A DNA stretch of 37,417 nt from Acidisphaera sp. (GCA_019240395.1 JAFAYM010000072.1:1-37417), one strand, 5' to 3'. Positions 25,033 through 33,655 are shown, counted from the stretch's first letter. Numbers and translations are program-made. Notes: generated by a model not told the origin, from the letters alone.

Positions 25033-26769
25033 TCAACTCCGCCGCAGCATGAAATCCCGTCCGGCGAGTCGCATGCCGAACGCGACAAGCACCATCGTGA
25101 TGGCCAGCAGAATGCCGCCGAGCGCCGCCAGGACCTCAAAATTGCCGGCCTCGCTCAGATCGTACAGCAGCACCGCCATCGTGCGGGTGTTCGGACCGAC
25201 CAGGAAAATCGCGGTGGACAGTTCGCGGGTCGCCACGATGAACACGATGAGCCAGCCGCCGAGCAGACTCTTGCGCAGCAGCGGGGCGGTGATCCTGGCG
25301 ATCGTGCGCAGACGGCCGCTGCCCAGGATGCGCGCCGCCTCCTCCATCTCGGGGTTCAGCGAGAGTATCGAGGCGCCGGCACCGGCATAGGCGATCGGCA
25401 GAAACCGCGCGGTGAACGCCAGGATGACGATCGCCGCCGTGCCATACAGCCGCAACGGCGGCGGCGAGAAGGCGGCATAGAAGCCGATCGCCATGATGAT
25501 CCCCGGAATGACGAACGGCGCCATGGCGATGAAGCCGAGCACGCTGCCGAACGGCACCAGCCGGCGGTTGACGATATAAGCGATCGGCAAGGCGATCCCC
25601 ACCGCCAGGCTCGCCGCCGCCCCCGAGAACCACAGCGTGTTCCAGACCGACGCAAGCGCCGTTTCGTGGCGGAAGATCAGGTAGGCGTAGTTGTCCAAGG
25701 TCAGATTGTCCAAGCTCAGCCCGCGGCCCCAGGCGCGCGCGAACGAGGCCTGCAGCAGGACGCTCAACGGCATCACCACCGCGAGCGCGCCGACCAGCGC
25801 GCACCACGCAAACATCGGCCAGCGCCAGCGGCCCAGGGCGATCGGCCGGCGCTCGCCTCCCTTGCCGGTCTGCGACACGAAGCCACGCCGGCGCAGCATG
25901 AGCTTCTGCACCCCGATCAGCGCCATGGTGATCAACAGCAGCGGCATGGCGTAGGCCGCAGCCACCTCCACCTGCACGGGAAACTCGAAGAATTGCCAGA
26001 GCTGCGTGGTGACGACGTTGATCCGCGCCGGGATGCCGATGATCGCGGGAGTGCCGAACAAGGCGATGGTTTCCAGGAACACCAGCACGATCCCGCCGAA
26101 TATCGCCGGCCACACCAGAGGCAACGTGATCTTGCGCGTGGCGATCCAGGTGCCGGCGCCGAGGATGTTCGCGGCATCCTCCATTTCCGACGAGATCAGG
26201 TCGAGCGCCGATTTGACGAAAATGAAAATGAGCGGAAAGGCGTGCAGCGAAATCACGAAAGCCAGCCCGGTGAAGCTGTAGACATCGACGAGCGACGTCG
26301 GCTCCCCGCTGACCCAATGCCAGAGCCGGTTGACGAGGCCGGAATTCGGCCCGGCCAGCAGGATCCAGCCGATCGCACCGAGATAGGGCGGCACGACAAA
26401 GGCGCCGAGCACCATCGCCCAGGTGAACCGCTTTCCCGGCATGTCGGTGCGCGAGACCGCCCAGGCCGTCGGCACGGCAAACACCACGGCGAAGCCTGAA
26501 GCCGCGAGGCCGAGCATCAGCGAGTTCGCCACTGCCTCGAGATAGCGCGGGCGGCCATAGGCCTGCAGATAGTTGGCGAAGGTGAACGCACCGGTGGTGC
26601 GGCTGCGGAAGCTGGTGACCAGCAGCGTCACCATCGGCGCGACCACCAGGAGCAGCAGGACCGCAATCAGCGCCACCCAGACGATCGTCGCCGGCTCGAA
26701 GCGTCCCGGCCGCAGGGAAGCCGGGCGCCGCGCGGCCGGGGTTGTCAGACCCCGAAGGTGTCGCGCCAC
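25033..26769 (-). CDS. ABC transporter permease, Fe3+ (FbpB/AfuB) type, two fused domains
   Basis: Permease of 578 residues formed by two joined BPD-type domains with about twelve membrane helices. The EAA loops read MEDAANILGAGTWIATRKIT (first half) and MEEAARILGSGRLRTIARIT (second half); both are complete and similar, which is typical of FbpB and related ferric or thiamine importers. The GTG start at 26769 overlaps the binding-protein gene by 25 bases. I see no ATPase gene next to it in the window. Either the ATPase is elsewhere or the system borrows one. The cargo could be ferric iron, but Tat-dependent binding proteins of this group also take other oxyanions or organic ligands. Confidence 0.88.
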   Translation of the reverse strand: MARHLRGLTTPAARRPASLRPGRFEPATIVWVALIAVLLLLVVAPMVTLLVTSFRSRTTGAFTFANYLQAYGRPRYLEAVANSLMLGLAASGFAVVFAVPTAWAVSRTDMPGKRFTWAMVLGAFVVPPYLGAIGWILLAGPNSGLVNRLWHWVSGEPTSLVDVYSFTGLAFVISLHAFPLIFIFVKSALDLISSEMEDAANILGAGTWIATRKITLPLVWPAIFGGIVLVFLETIALFGTPAIIGIPARINVVTTQLWQFFEFPVQVEVAAAYAMPLLLITMALIGVQKLMLRRRGFVSQTGKGGERRPIALGRWRWPMFAWCALVGALAVVMPLSVLLQASFARAWGRGLSLDNLTLDNYAYLIFRHETALASVWNTLWFSGAAASLAVGIALPIAYIVNRRLVPFGSVLGFIAMAPFVIPGIIMAIGFYAAFSPPPLRLYGTAAIVILAFTARFLPIAYAGAGASILSLNPEMEEAARILGSGRLRTIARITAPLLRKSLLGGWLIVFIVATRELSTAIFLVGPNTRTMAVLLYDLSEAGNFEVLAALGGILLAITMVLVAFGMRLAGRDFMLRRS

Positions 26770-27788
26770 GCTTCCTTGACCTCGGGAACCCCGGCCTCGA
26801 GCTCCGCGGGCGTGTTGCTGATCAGCTTCGTCTGATCGAGCGGCCGTGCGCCCTCCGGCGGCGGCACCTCCGGGCGCAGCGAAATGTCGAAGAACTGGCG
26901 GGTGACACGGAAATAGGCGGGGCTCGCGGCGAACTCCAGGAACAGCTTTGCCGCGTTGGGATGCGGAGCGTTGCTCGGGATGCCGCTCGGCGAGGGCACG
27001 CCTTCCGCACCTTCCGTCGGGTAGATCAGCGCCAGCGGGTTGCCGCGCGACTTGCTGAGCAGCGTCGTGCCGGTGGAGACGGCGATGCCGATGGAGCGCT
27101 CGCCGGCATTCAGCAGAGTCACCGGATCATCGCTAGAGCGTCCGATCTGCGGCTTGTTGCGTTCGAGTGCGGTGAAATACTCCCAGCCGTACATCCTGCG
27201 CATCAGCAGGCAGAAGCCGCCGATCGACCCGCTGTAGCCGGGATGGCCGATGGCGAGCTGGTTCTTCCATTTCGGGTCGAGCAAATCCTTCCAGCTCTTC
27301 GGCGCATCCGCCTCCGACACTTTCTGCGTGTTGCGGGCAATCAAGTACACGCCGAGATAGGTGATCTGGACGTAGCCGTCGGGGTCGGGGTGACGCACCG
27401 CCTCGATAAGTCCGTCGGCGTTCTTCGCGCGGTATTGCAGCAGCTGGCCTTCGCGCTTGAGGAAGGTGAAGTGGCTGGCGTCGGTCGAGCTCAGCACGTC
27501 GCATTGGGCAACCCCGGCGCGCATGTCCTGCGACAGCCGCTGGAAGGCGACCTGCGACGTGCTGCGGACGACGTCGACGGTGACGCCGGGATAGCGCTCG
27601 GAAAACGCCCGGCCGATCGCCTCGGACGGCTCCGCCTGGATCTGTCCCTGGTACCAGGTGACCTTGCCTTCGCGCCTGGCCGCGTCGTACAGCGCGCGCT
27701 CGTTCTCCGTCATGTCCTGCGCCATTGCCGGTCCCGCGGCGCCGAGCGCGGCGGCCGCCATGAAGCTCCGCCTGGTGATGCCTCGCAT
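26745..27788 (-). CDS. ABC transporter substrate-binding protein, Fe3+/AfuA type
   Basis: Periplasmic binding protein of 347 residues. It starts with a Tat signal (TRRSFM at 5-10, cleavage expected after AMA near residue 23). The mature part begins ALYDAARREGKVTWYQGQ, then FSERYPGVTVDVVR, the standard opening of the FbpA/AfuA group. The mid-section PKSWKDLLDPKWKNQLAIGHP is also diagnostic. The ligand tyrosine pair of ferric binding proteins is not obvious, so iron is uncertain. The ATG at 27788 has GGGAGGG upstream. It precedes the permease gene with a 25-base overlap. The gene is divergent from the dehydrogenase gene at 27951 across a 162-base region. Confidence 0.86.
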   Translation of the reverse strand: MRGITRRSFMAAAALGAAGPAMAQDMTENERALYDAARREGKVTWYQGQIQAEPSEAIGRAFSERYPGVTVDVVRSTSQVAFQRLSQDMRAGVAQCDVLSSTDASHFTFLKREGQLLQYRAKNADGLIEAVRHPDPDGYVQITYLGVYLIARNTQKVSEADAPKSWKDLLDPKWKNQLAIGHPGYSGSIGGFCLLMRRMYGWEYFTALERNKPQIGRSSDDPVTLLNAGERSIGIAVSTGTTLLSKSRGNPLALIYPTEGAEGVPSPSGIPSNAPHPNAAKLFLEFAASPAYFRVTRQFFDISLRPEVPPPEGARPLDQTKLISNTPAELEAGVPEVKEAWRDTFGV

Positions 27789-27848
27789 GGGTCCGATCCC
27801 TCCCGGTAGGCAACGAAGCTAAAAGCAAAATATTCTGAAGTGAAGGGA

Positions 27849-27908
27849 TGCAAGGGCGACGGCCCTCGCCGGGTGGAGGGGCGGAGTCCCTCGCCTTGCT
27901 TTCTCCTG
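27849..27908. repeat. GGCGAGGG element copy in a divergent promoter region
   Basis: Contains AGGGC-GACG-GCCCT and GAGGGGC-GGA-GTCCCTC (one mismatch), ending GTCCCTCGCCTTGCTTTCTC. The right end matches the copies at 5783, 19978 and 32726. Unlike the others, it lies between divergent genes, where it may affect promoters rather than termination. The rest of 27789-27950 is A+T richer near 27820-27840 and may hold the leftward promoter. Confidence 0.5.
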
Positions 27909-27950
27909 TCAGACCACGCAGTGTCGCGACACGTCCAAGCAAGAGGCACC

Positions 27951-28847
27951 ATGCGGATCGGCTATATCGGCGTCGGCCTGATGGGCCACGGCGCCGCCAA
28001 GAACATCCTGCGCCACGGCCACGAGCTGCTGATCCAGGGCCATCGCAACCGCGTGCCGGTCGACGATCTCGTGGCGAGCGGTGCGCGCGAGGCGGCCAGC
28101 GCCGCCGAGATCGCCAACTCCTGCGATGTCGTGTTCACCTGCCTGCCCTCGAGCGTGGAGGTTGAAGCCACGGTGCTCGGCCCGCAAGGTCTGCTGGAGG
28201 GTTGCCGTCCCGGCATGATCCACGTGGACTCGACCACCGCCGATCCGTCCTCGACGCGCCGGCTGGCGGCGGAGTATGCGGCGCGCGGCTGCGCCATGGC
28301 GGATGCGCCGCTCGGGCGCACGCCGAAGGAGGCGGAGCTCGGACAGCTGAACAGCTTCGTCGGCGGCGACCCGGAGATCGTCGCGAAGATAAAGCCGATC
28401 ATCGCCTGCTTCGCCGTGACCATCATCGAGACCGGCGGGATCGGCACCGGGCACACGATGAAGCTGATCAACAACTTCATTTCCATCGGCACCAGCGCGG
28501 TGATCGCCGAGGCGGTGGCGACGGCGGCCAAGCTCGGCGTCGATCTGCGCACGCTGTATGACGTCGTCTCCTCCGGCGGCGCCGACAGTCGGATGTTCCA
28601 GATGTTGATGCCCTGGGTGCTGGAGGGCGACGACAGCCACCTCAAGGGCCCGTTGCGGATCGCCGGCAAGGATCTGCGCTTCTACTGCCGCATGGCGGAG
28701 ACGGTGACGGCGCCGGCTTTCGTCGCGCAGGCGGCCTCGCAGCTCTATCAGCTGGCGAATGCGCGCGGCCACGCCGAGCGCTACATGCCGACACTGCCCG
28801 GCATCCTCGCCGAGCTGATCGGGGCGACGATCCGGCCGCTGCCGTGA
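27951..28847 (+). CDS. NAD(P)-dependent 3-hydroxyacid dehydrogenase (GarR/HIBADH family)
   Basis: Oxidoreductase of 298 residues in the beta-hydroxyacid dehydrogenase family, which includes tartronate semialdehyde reductase (GarR) and 3-hydroxyisobutyrate dehydrogenase. It shows the dinucleotide motif GVGLMG (7-12) and the catalytic lysine K171 in GTGHTMKLINNF. The substrate-binding motif, usually DAPVSGG, reads DAPLGRT (118-124), so substrate choice may differ from classical members. I chose the ATG at 27951 because the Rossmann motif follows at once. The stop overlaps the aldolase start as TGATG. Gene order with a GarL-like aldolase suggests reduction of a semialdehyde made by the aldolase. 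Confidence 0.88.
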   Translation: MRIGYIGVGLMGHGAAKNILRHGHELLIQGHRNRVPVDDLVASGAREAASAAEIANSCDVVFTCLPSSVEVEATVLGPQGLLEGCRPGMIHVDSTTADPSSTRRLAAEYAARGCAMADAPLGRTPKEAELGQLNSFVGGDPEIVAKIKPIIACFAVTIIETGGIGTGHTMKLINNFISIGTSAVIAEAVATAAKLGVDLRTLYDVVSSGGADSRMFQMLMPWVLEGDDSHLKGPLRIAGKDLRFYCRMAETVTAPAFVAQAASQLYQLANARGHAERYMPTLPGILAELIGATIRPLP

Positions 28848-29662
28848 TGTCTGCCGGCGCGTTGCGGCCGAACCCGGTGCTTGCCCGCCTGCAGGCCGGC
28901 GGAACCGCCTACGGCATGATGGCCTTCGAATTCTTCACCCCCGGGCTGATGGCGATCCTGGCCGAGGCGGGTGCGGAGTGGGTGGTGCTGGACATGGAGC
29001 ATAGCGGCGCCGGGATCGACAGCATGAAGGCGCAGTTCGCCGCGGCGCGCGGGCTCGACATCGTGCCGTTCGTGCGCGTCCCCGGCACGGCGTATCACCT
29101 GATCGCGCCGCTGCTCGATGCCGGGGCACACGGGATCATGGTGCCGATGGTGGAAACCCGGGAGCAGGCGGAGCAGATCGCGGCGTGGTGCCGCTATGCG
29201 CCCGACGGCGTACGCGGGCTCGCCTTCGGCATGGCGCATGACGACTATCGCGCGGGAGATGTCGTGCAGAAGATGCGCGAGGCCAATGCCCGCACGGTGG
29301 TGATTGCGTTGATCGAGACGGCGACCGGCATCGCCAACGCCGAGGCGATCATGGCGGTGCCGGGGATCGACATCGGCTGGCTCGGCCATTTCGACCTCAC
29401 CGCCACGATGGGGATCACCGGCCAGTTCGATCACCCGGACTTCCTCGCGGCGGCGGCGACGCTTGCCGACGCCTGCGCGAAGCACGGCAAGCCCGCGGGC
29501 ATCCTGGCGGGCACGGTGGCGATGGCCGAGGCGTTCCGGGCGCGCGGTTTCCGCTGCCTCAGCTACGGCACCGATATCGGCCTGCTGCAGAGCGCCCTGT
29601 CCGCCGGCCTGGCACATCTGCGCAAACCGAGTACAGAGGGGGGACTATCATGCGGCGACTGA
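28847..29662 (+). CDS. HpcH/HpaI family aldolase (GarL-like)
   Basis: Class II metal-dependent aldolase of 271 residues. In the HpaI numbering the key residues D42, H45, R70, E149 and D175 map to D49, H52, R77, E157 and D183 here; the spacings H-to-R (25) and E-to-D (26) are identical. The motifs are VLDMEHSG, VRVPG and IETATG. These enzymes cleave 4-hydroxy-2-oxoacids, for example 2-dehydro-3-deoxyglucarate, into pyruvate and an aldehyde. The GPADLS loop of HpaI reads GHFDLT. An alternative GTG start three bases upstream cannot be excluded. It is coupled to the dehydrogenase (TGATG) and overlaps the next gene by 13 bases. Confidence 0.88.
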   Translation: MSAGALRPNPVLARLQAGGTAYGMMAFEFFTPGLMAILAEAGAEWVVLDMEHSGAGIDSMKAQFAAARGLDIVPFVRVPGTAYHLIAPLLDAGAHGIMVPMVETREQAEQIAAWCRYAPDGVRGLAFGMAHDDYRAGDVVQKMREANARTVVIALIETATGIANAEAIMAVPGIDIGWLGHFDLTATMGITGQFDHPDFLAAAATLADACAKHGKPAGILAGTVAMAEAFRARGFRCLSYGTDIGLLQSALSAGLAHLRKPSTEGGLSCGD

Positions 29663-30450
29663 TCGCGCTGGTGCTTGCCGTGACTGTCGGCCTGGCGTTT
29701 GCGGGCCCGTTATTCACGAAACAGGCGCGCGCGCAGGCCCTGGACCGCATCCTGAAGGAGAAGAAAGTCCGCATCACCGCCGAGGTGACGTCACCACCCT
29801 TCGGCTTCATCGGACAGGACGGGCAGCCTGACGGGCTGGAGATCGCCGCGGCGCGGCAGATGGCGAAGGATCTCGGCGTCGAGCTGGAACTCGTGCAGGT
29901 GCCGGCGACCGGCCGCATCCCGGCCTTGCTGGCCGGCCGCGCCGATGTGGCGATCTCCTCGCTCAGCATCACGCTCGATCGCGCCAAGACCGTCGCCTTC
30001 GCCGCTCCGCACGGCGCGCTCTCCATCGTCGTCGCGGCGCCGGCGAGCGCCGCGATCAAGTCCGCCGCCGATCTCGCGGGCAAGCGTGTCGCACTGACCC
30101 GCGCGACGCTCGAGGAAGCGACGGTCCCGAAGATCGCACCAAAGGGCACCGAGTTCGTCTATTTCGACGACATCGACGCCACCATCCAGGCGCTGCTCTC
30201 CGGACAGGTGGACGCCGCCGGGATGTCCGGCTTTGCGGAAAAATCCATCGCCGACCGCAACCCCGACAAGCACCTCGAACCGAAATTCACCGTGGCCACC
30301 GCCTATTACGCGGCCGCGGTGAAGCCCGGCGACTGGGACCTGCTGCACTGGATCGACACATGGGTGTTCCTGCACAAGCAGGACGGCGTGCTGGCGCAGA
30401 TCTACAAGAAATACACCGGCCTCGATCTGCCGGAGCTGCCGACCTTCTGA
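29650..30450 (+). CDS. Amino acid/polar ligand ABC transporter substrate-binding protein (PAAT family)
   Basis: Periplasmic binding protein of 266 residues with a Sec signal peptide (cleavage expected after ARA, residue 28). The mature part starts LDRILKEKKVRITAEVTSPPFGFI, then GQPDGLEIAAARQMAKDLG and RADVAISSLSITLDRAKTVAFA, the standard solute-binding family 3 pattern. Many family 3 proteins carry amino acids, but the pattern also covers organic acids and opines. It starts 13 bases inside the aldolase gene, so uptake and breakdown are encoded in one operon. The ligand may be the acid that the aldolase system consumes. Confidence 0.9.
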   Translation: MRRLIALVLAVTVGLAFAGPLFTKQARAQALDRILKEKKVRITAEVTSPPFGFIGQDGQPDGLEIAAARQMAKDLGVELELVQVPATGRIPALLAGRADVAISSLSITLDRAKTVAFAAPHGALSIVVAAPASAAIKSAADLAGKRVALTRATLEEATVPKIAPKGTEFVYFDDIDATIQALLSGQVDAAGMSGFAEKSIADRNPDKHLEPKFTVATAYYAAAVKPGDWDLLHWIDTWVFLHKQDGVLAQIYKKYTGLDLPELPTF

Positions 30451-30463
30451 AACCTTTCGCCCG

Positions 30464-31132
30464 ATGGCCTATGTCTTCCAGTGGGGCGTGGTCGCCGACA
30501 ACCTGCCGCGCCTGCTCTACGGCGCCGAGCAGACAGTGGTGCTTTCGGCGAGTGCCATGGCGCTCGGCCTCGGCGTCGCGCTGGCCTGCACGGCAGCGCG
30601 CACGCTGGGCCCGCTCCCGCTGCGCTGGGCCGTGCGCGCGTATGTGGAGCTGATCCGCAACACGCCCTTCCTGGTGCAGCTGTTCATCATCTATTTCTCC
30701 CTCCCCGCCCTCGGCATCCGCATGCGCGCCGACCAAGCGGCGGTGCTCGGCATGACGATCAATGTCGCGGCCTATGCCGCCGAGATTTTCCGCGGCGGCA
30801 TCGAGGCGATCCCGCGCGGGCAGATCGAGGCCGGGCGCGCGCTCGGCCTGTCGCGGCTGCAGATTTTCCGCCTGATCGTCATCGGGCCGGCGATCCGCAT
30901 CGTCTACCCCGCGCTGTCCAGCCAGTTCGTGTTGCTGATGCTGGCCTCCAGCGTCGTCTCGACGATCTCCGCCGAGGATCTGACGGCGATCACCAACTCG
31001 CTGCAATCCACGACGTTCCGTTCCTTCGAGTTCTACTTTGCCGCCACCCTGCTCTATCTCCTGATGGCGCTGGCGTTCCGCATCGTGCTGCGCGGCGTCG
31101 AGAGGCTGGTTTTCGCCGGCCGCCCGCTGTGA
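30464..31132 (+). CDS. PAAT-type ABC transporter permease (HisM family), first subunit
   Basis: Inner-membrane permease of 222 residues with about five helices. It shows VELIRNTPFLVQLFIIYF near residue 62, the AYAAEIFRGGIEAIP segment and the EAA loop EAGRALGLSRLQIFRLIV, all typical of HisM/GlnP-like subunits. It pairs with the permease encoded next, and both serve the single ATPase at the end of the operon. The stop overlaps the next GTG start as GTGA. No sign of truncation. Confidence 0.92.
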   Translation: MAYVFQWGVVADNLPRLLYGAEQTVVLSASAMALGLGVALACTAARTLGPLPLRWAVRAYVELIRNTPFLVQLFIIYFSLPALGIRMRADQAAVLGMTINVAAYAAEIFRGGIEAIPRGQIEAGRALGLSRLQIFRLIVIGPAIRIVYPALSSQFVLLMLASSVVSTISAEDLTAITNSLQSTTFRSFEFYFAATLLYLLMALAFRIVLRGVERLVFAGRPL

Positions 31133-31800
31133 ACCGCAGTTTCGGCTGGCCGGAATTCTTCTTCATTGTCGCGGCGCTGCGCTGGACGGCGGCGCTCTCG
31201 GCGGTCGCCTTTGCCGGCGGCGCCGTGCTCGGCCTGCTGGTGGCCGTCGCGCGCAGTTCGCCGCTCGCGCCGCTGCGCTGGGTGGCGCGAGGCTACATCG
31301 AGCTGTTCCAGGGCACGCCGGTGCTGATGCAGCTTTTCGTCGCCTATTACGGTCTGGCGGTGCTGCTGAACCTGCGGATCGATCCGTGGCCGGCGGTGGC
31401 GCTGGCTCTGGTGCTGCACACCGCCGCCTTTCTCGGCGAGATCTGGCGCGGCTCGATCGACTCCATTCCGAAGACACAGTGGGAATCGGCGGAGTGCCTG
31501 GCGCTGTCCTATCCGGCGCAGCTCCGCTACGTCATCCTGCCGCAGGCGATGCGCATCTCGATACCGGCGACCGTCGGCTTCCTGGTGCAGCTGATCAAGA
31601 GCACCGCAATCGCCTCGATAATCGGCTTCGTCGAGCTGACGCGGGCCGGGCAGATCATCGTCAACGTCACCTTCCAGCCGATGACGGTCTATCCCGTGGT
31701 GGCGGCGCTGTATTTCGCGCTGTGCTGGCCGCTGTCGATGGCGAGCGAATTCCTGGAGAGGCGCATCGATGTCCGTGCTGGCGGCCTGCGCCATCTCTAA
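31129..31800 (+). CDS. PAAT-type ABC transporter permease (HisQ family), second subunit
   Basis: Inner-membrane permease of 223 residues that forms the channel with the preceding subunit. It shows YIELFQGTPVLMQLFVAYY, AAFLGEIWRGSIDSIPKTQ and the EAA loop ESAECLALSYPAQLRYVILP. I chose the GTG at 31129-31131 because it overlaps the upstream stop (GTGA) and begins just before the first helix; no in-frame ATG occurs early. Its 3' end overlaps the ATPase gene by 32 bases. Confidence 0.9.
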   Translation: MNRSFGWPEFFFIVAALRWTAALSAVAFAGGAVLGLLVAVARSSPLAPLRWVARGYIELFQGTPVLMQLFVAYYGLAVLLNLRIDPWPAVALALVLHTAAFLGEIWRGSIDSIPKTQWESAECLALSYPAQLRYVILPQAMRISIPATVGFLVQLIKSTAIASIIGFVELTRAGQIIVNVTFQPMTVYPVVAALYFALCWPLSMASEFLERRIDVRAGGLRHL

Positions 31801-32506
31801 ATCCTTCGGCCCGCTCAAGGTGCTCGATGAGGTGAGCCTGGCGATCGAGCCGGGCGAGGTGGTGGCGATCATCGGCCGCAGCGGCTCGGGCAAGAGCACG
31901 CTGCTGCGCTGTCTCTGCGCGCTCGAGCGGGTGGATCGCGGCAGCATCCTGTTCGACGATCGCCCGCTGTCCCTCCGCCCGGCGGCGCGGCGGGCGCTGC
32001 ACCGGGAGATCGGCGTGGTGTTCCAGAGCCTGAACCTGTTTCCCCACCTCACCGTCGAGCGCAACATCACGCTCGGCCTGACCGCGGGCAAGGGTCTCTC
32101 TGGCGAGACGGCGCGCCAGTTGGCGCTCGAGGGGCTGCAGCGCGTCGATCTCGCGGAGAAGCTGCACGCCTATCCCGGCCAGCTCTCCGGCGGCCAGCAG
32201 CAGCGTGTGGCGATCGCCCGCGCGCTCGCCATGCAGCCGCGGGTGATGCTGTTCGACGAGCCGACCTCCGCCCTGGACCCGGAGCTGGTCGGCGAAGTGG
32301 TGCGCGTGCTGGAGAAATTGTCGGCAGCCGGCATGACGATGGTGCTGGTGACCCACGAAATGGGCTTCGCCCGCCGCGCCGCCGACACCCTGGTGTTCAT
32401 GCACGCCGGAAGGGTGTGGGAAAAGGGCGCGCCCGACGCGCTGTTCGCGCGCCCGCAGACCCGGGAACTCGCCGCCTTTTTTGGCGCGCTGAATTCTTTT
32501 TCTTAG
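31769..32506 (+). CDS. PAAT-type ABC transporter ATP-binding protein (GlnQ/HisP-like)
   Basis: Cytoplasmic ATPase of 245 residues. Walker A is GRSGSGKS (36-43), the Q-loop glutamine is Q86 in [15 protein letters not shown], the signature is LSGGQ (139-143), Walker B is [12 protein letters not shown] and the switch histidine is H196 in VTHEMGFA. The HEMGFA sequence after the switch is typical of the polar amino acid family. It ends the five-to-six gene operon that starts with the dehydrogenase and aldolase, and is followed by a strong GAAA hairpin that may terminate transcription. Confidence 0.95.
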   Translation: MSVLAACAISKSFGPLKVLDEVSLAIEPGEVVAIIGRSGSGKSTLLRCLCALERVDRGSILFDDRPLSLRPAARRALHREIGVVFQSLNLFPHLTVERNITLGLTAGKGLSGETARQLALEGLQRVDLAEKLHAYPGQLSGGQQQRVAIARALAMQPRVMLFDEPTSALDPELVGEVVRVLEKLSAAGMTMVLVTHEMGFARRAADTLVFMHAGRVWEKGAPDALFARPQTRELAAFFGALNSFS

Positions 32507-32540
32507 TACGAAGTCCCACAGAGTGCCACCCACTATCGTC

Positions 32541-32560
32541 ACCCCCGCGAAAGCGGGGGT
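32541..32560. repeat. ACCCCCGC-GAAA-GCGGGGGT hairpin element
   Basis: Perfect eight-base arms with a GAAA tetraloop, 35 bases after the ATPase stop. The surrounding sequence (GTCA before it and ATGGATTCCCGCTTCGCTGAAATGACG after it from 32572) is like a REP-type element spread through many proteobacterial genomes. It may terminate the operon. Confidence 0.65.
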
Positions 32561-32635
32561 CCACGCCGCACATGGATTCCCGCTTCGCTGAAATGACGGC
32601 CATGAGTCGGCGCGCCCGAGAACTCGTATAGGTCG

Positions 32636-32738
32636 TCGGGTCCCGGGCCGCCGCCAGCGGGTCCGAGGGCGGAGCGGGCGAAGGTTCCGCCGGCGAAGCC
32701 GGTGGAATTGCCCGCGGAGGGGGAGCCCTCGCCTTGCT
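32636..32738. repeat. GC-rich repeat copy of the GGCGAGGG family
   Basis: Contains small hairpins such as TCCGCCGGCGAAGCCGGTGGA (32685-32705) and ends GAGCCCTCGCCTTGCT (32723-32738), the right-hand end shared with 27886 and, less exactly, 5783. It lies between the convergent ATPase and DUF2189 genes. Its end is two bases from the DUF2189 stop codon. Confidence 0.5.
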
Positions 32739-32739
32739 G

Positions 32740-33573
32740 CTAACCCGCCACCACCTTCCGATACAGATGCCAGGTCGCGTGTCCGAGCACGGGCACCACC
32801 ACGGCCAGGCCGACGAGCGCGGTCACTGCGCCGATCAGCAGGCCGGCGGCGACGATCAATCCCCACGCCGCCATCGGCAGCGGATTGGCGATGACGGCGC
32901 GCACCGACGTCTGCACGGCCATCGCCGCCTGCTCCCCCGTCGTCCCCCCGAGCTCGCGGTCGACGAGCAGGGGAAACGAAACGACGCCGACCGCCAGCGA
33001 AACCAGCGCGAACACGAAGCCGATCCCGGTGCCGACGATGATCAGGACCCAGCCGGCAGCAGTGGTGAACACGTCGGTCAGCAATTCCGTGAAGGAGATC
33101 GGCTCCGGCGCCATCCAGGGCGCTTCGGGGTGACGCAAGGTGAGATCGTACACCGCCTGGGCTGCCCCCAGCCACAACAGGAAGATGGCGACGAGCAGAG
33201 CGCCTGCCAGCAGGATGGCGCCGATCCGCGGCGAGCGCAGCACGCTGAAGGCGTTCCACCAGAACACCTCCGGCCCCTGCTCGCGCCGTCGGCTGAGTTC
33301 ATAGACCCCGATCGCCGCCAACGGCCCCAGCAGGGCGAAGCCGGCGACCAGCGGATAGATCATCTGCAAGGCGTCGTAGCCGACGACGATCCGCGCCAGC
33401 ACCAGGCCGATGACGGGATAGATCAGGCCGACGAACACCAGGTGGGTGGGGCTCTCCCGGAAATCCTCGATGCCTTCGCCAAGGGCATCCCGGACATCCG
33501 CGAGCTCGATGTGGCGGACCGCCGGACGCGCGACCAGATCCTGTGCGCCGGCCATCATTCGTGCTTCGGTCAT
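32740..33573 (-). CDS. DUF2189 family integral membrane protein
   Basis: Membrane protein of 277 residues with about six hydrophobic helices. It has the family opening VRHIELADVRDALGEGIEDF, then SPTHLVFVGLIYPVIGLVLAR, and FVFALVSLAVGVVSFPLLVD followed by VQTSVRAVIANPLPMAAWG in the second half. These blocks are standard for DUF2189, a family without known function that is common in alphaproteobacteria. I prefer the ATG at 33573 (MTEARMMAG) to a GTG at 33612 that adds 13 residues without family similarity. No functional partner is evident; the gene is on the strand of, and downstream of, the vgrG pair but separated by 91 bases. Confidence 0.77.
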   Translation of the reverse strand: MTEARMMAGAQDLVARPAVRHIELADVRDALGEGIEDFRESPTHLVFVGLIYPVIGLVLARIVVGYDALQMIYPLVAGFALLGPLAAIGVYELSRRREQGPEVFWWNAFSVLRSPRIGAILLAGALLVAIFLLWLGAAQAVYDLTLRHPEAPWMAPEPISFTELLTDVFTTAAGWVLIIVGTGIGFVFALVSLAVGVVSFPLLVDRELGGTTGEQAAMAVQTSVRAVIANPLPMAAWGLIVAAGLLIGAVTALVGLAVVVPVLGHATWHLYRKVVAG

Positions 33574-33611
33574 GACGTTGCTTCTCTCCCGAACCTCGGC
33601 CCGAGCGGTCA

Positions 33612-33655
33612 CGCCGCCAGTGCGGCGAGATCAGAGAAGATGGCTCGCGCGAGCC
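33612..33655. terminator. Hairpin pair downstream of the vgrG-linked gene
   Basis: CGCCGC-CAGT-GCGGCG (33612-33627) and the 14-base perfect palindrome GGCTCGCGCGAGCC (33642-33655) lie just after the stop of the gene that ends at 33665. Without a T-run this is only a candidate terminator or protein site. Confidence 0.35.

Noticed and set aside
27131-27146. TAGAGC-TCCGATC sequence like the palindromes at 11588
   Set aside because: It is inside the coding sequence of the binding protein, has no inverted partner and is too short to call a repeat copy.
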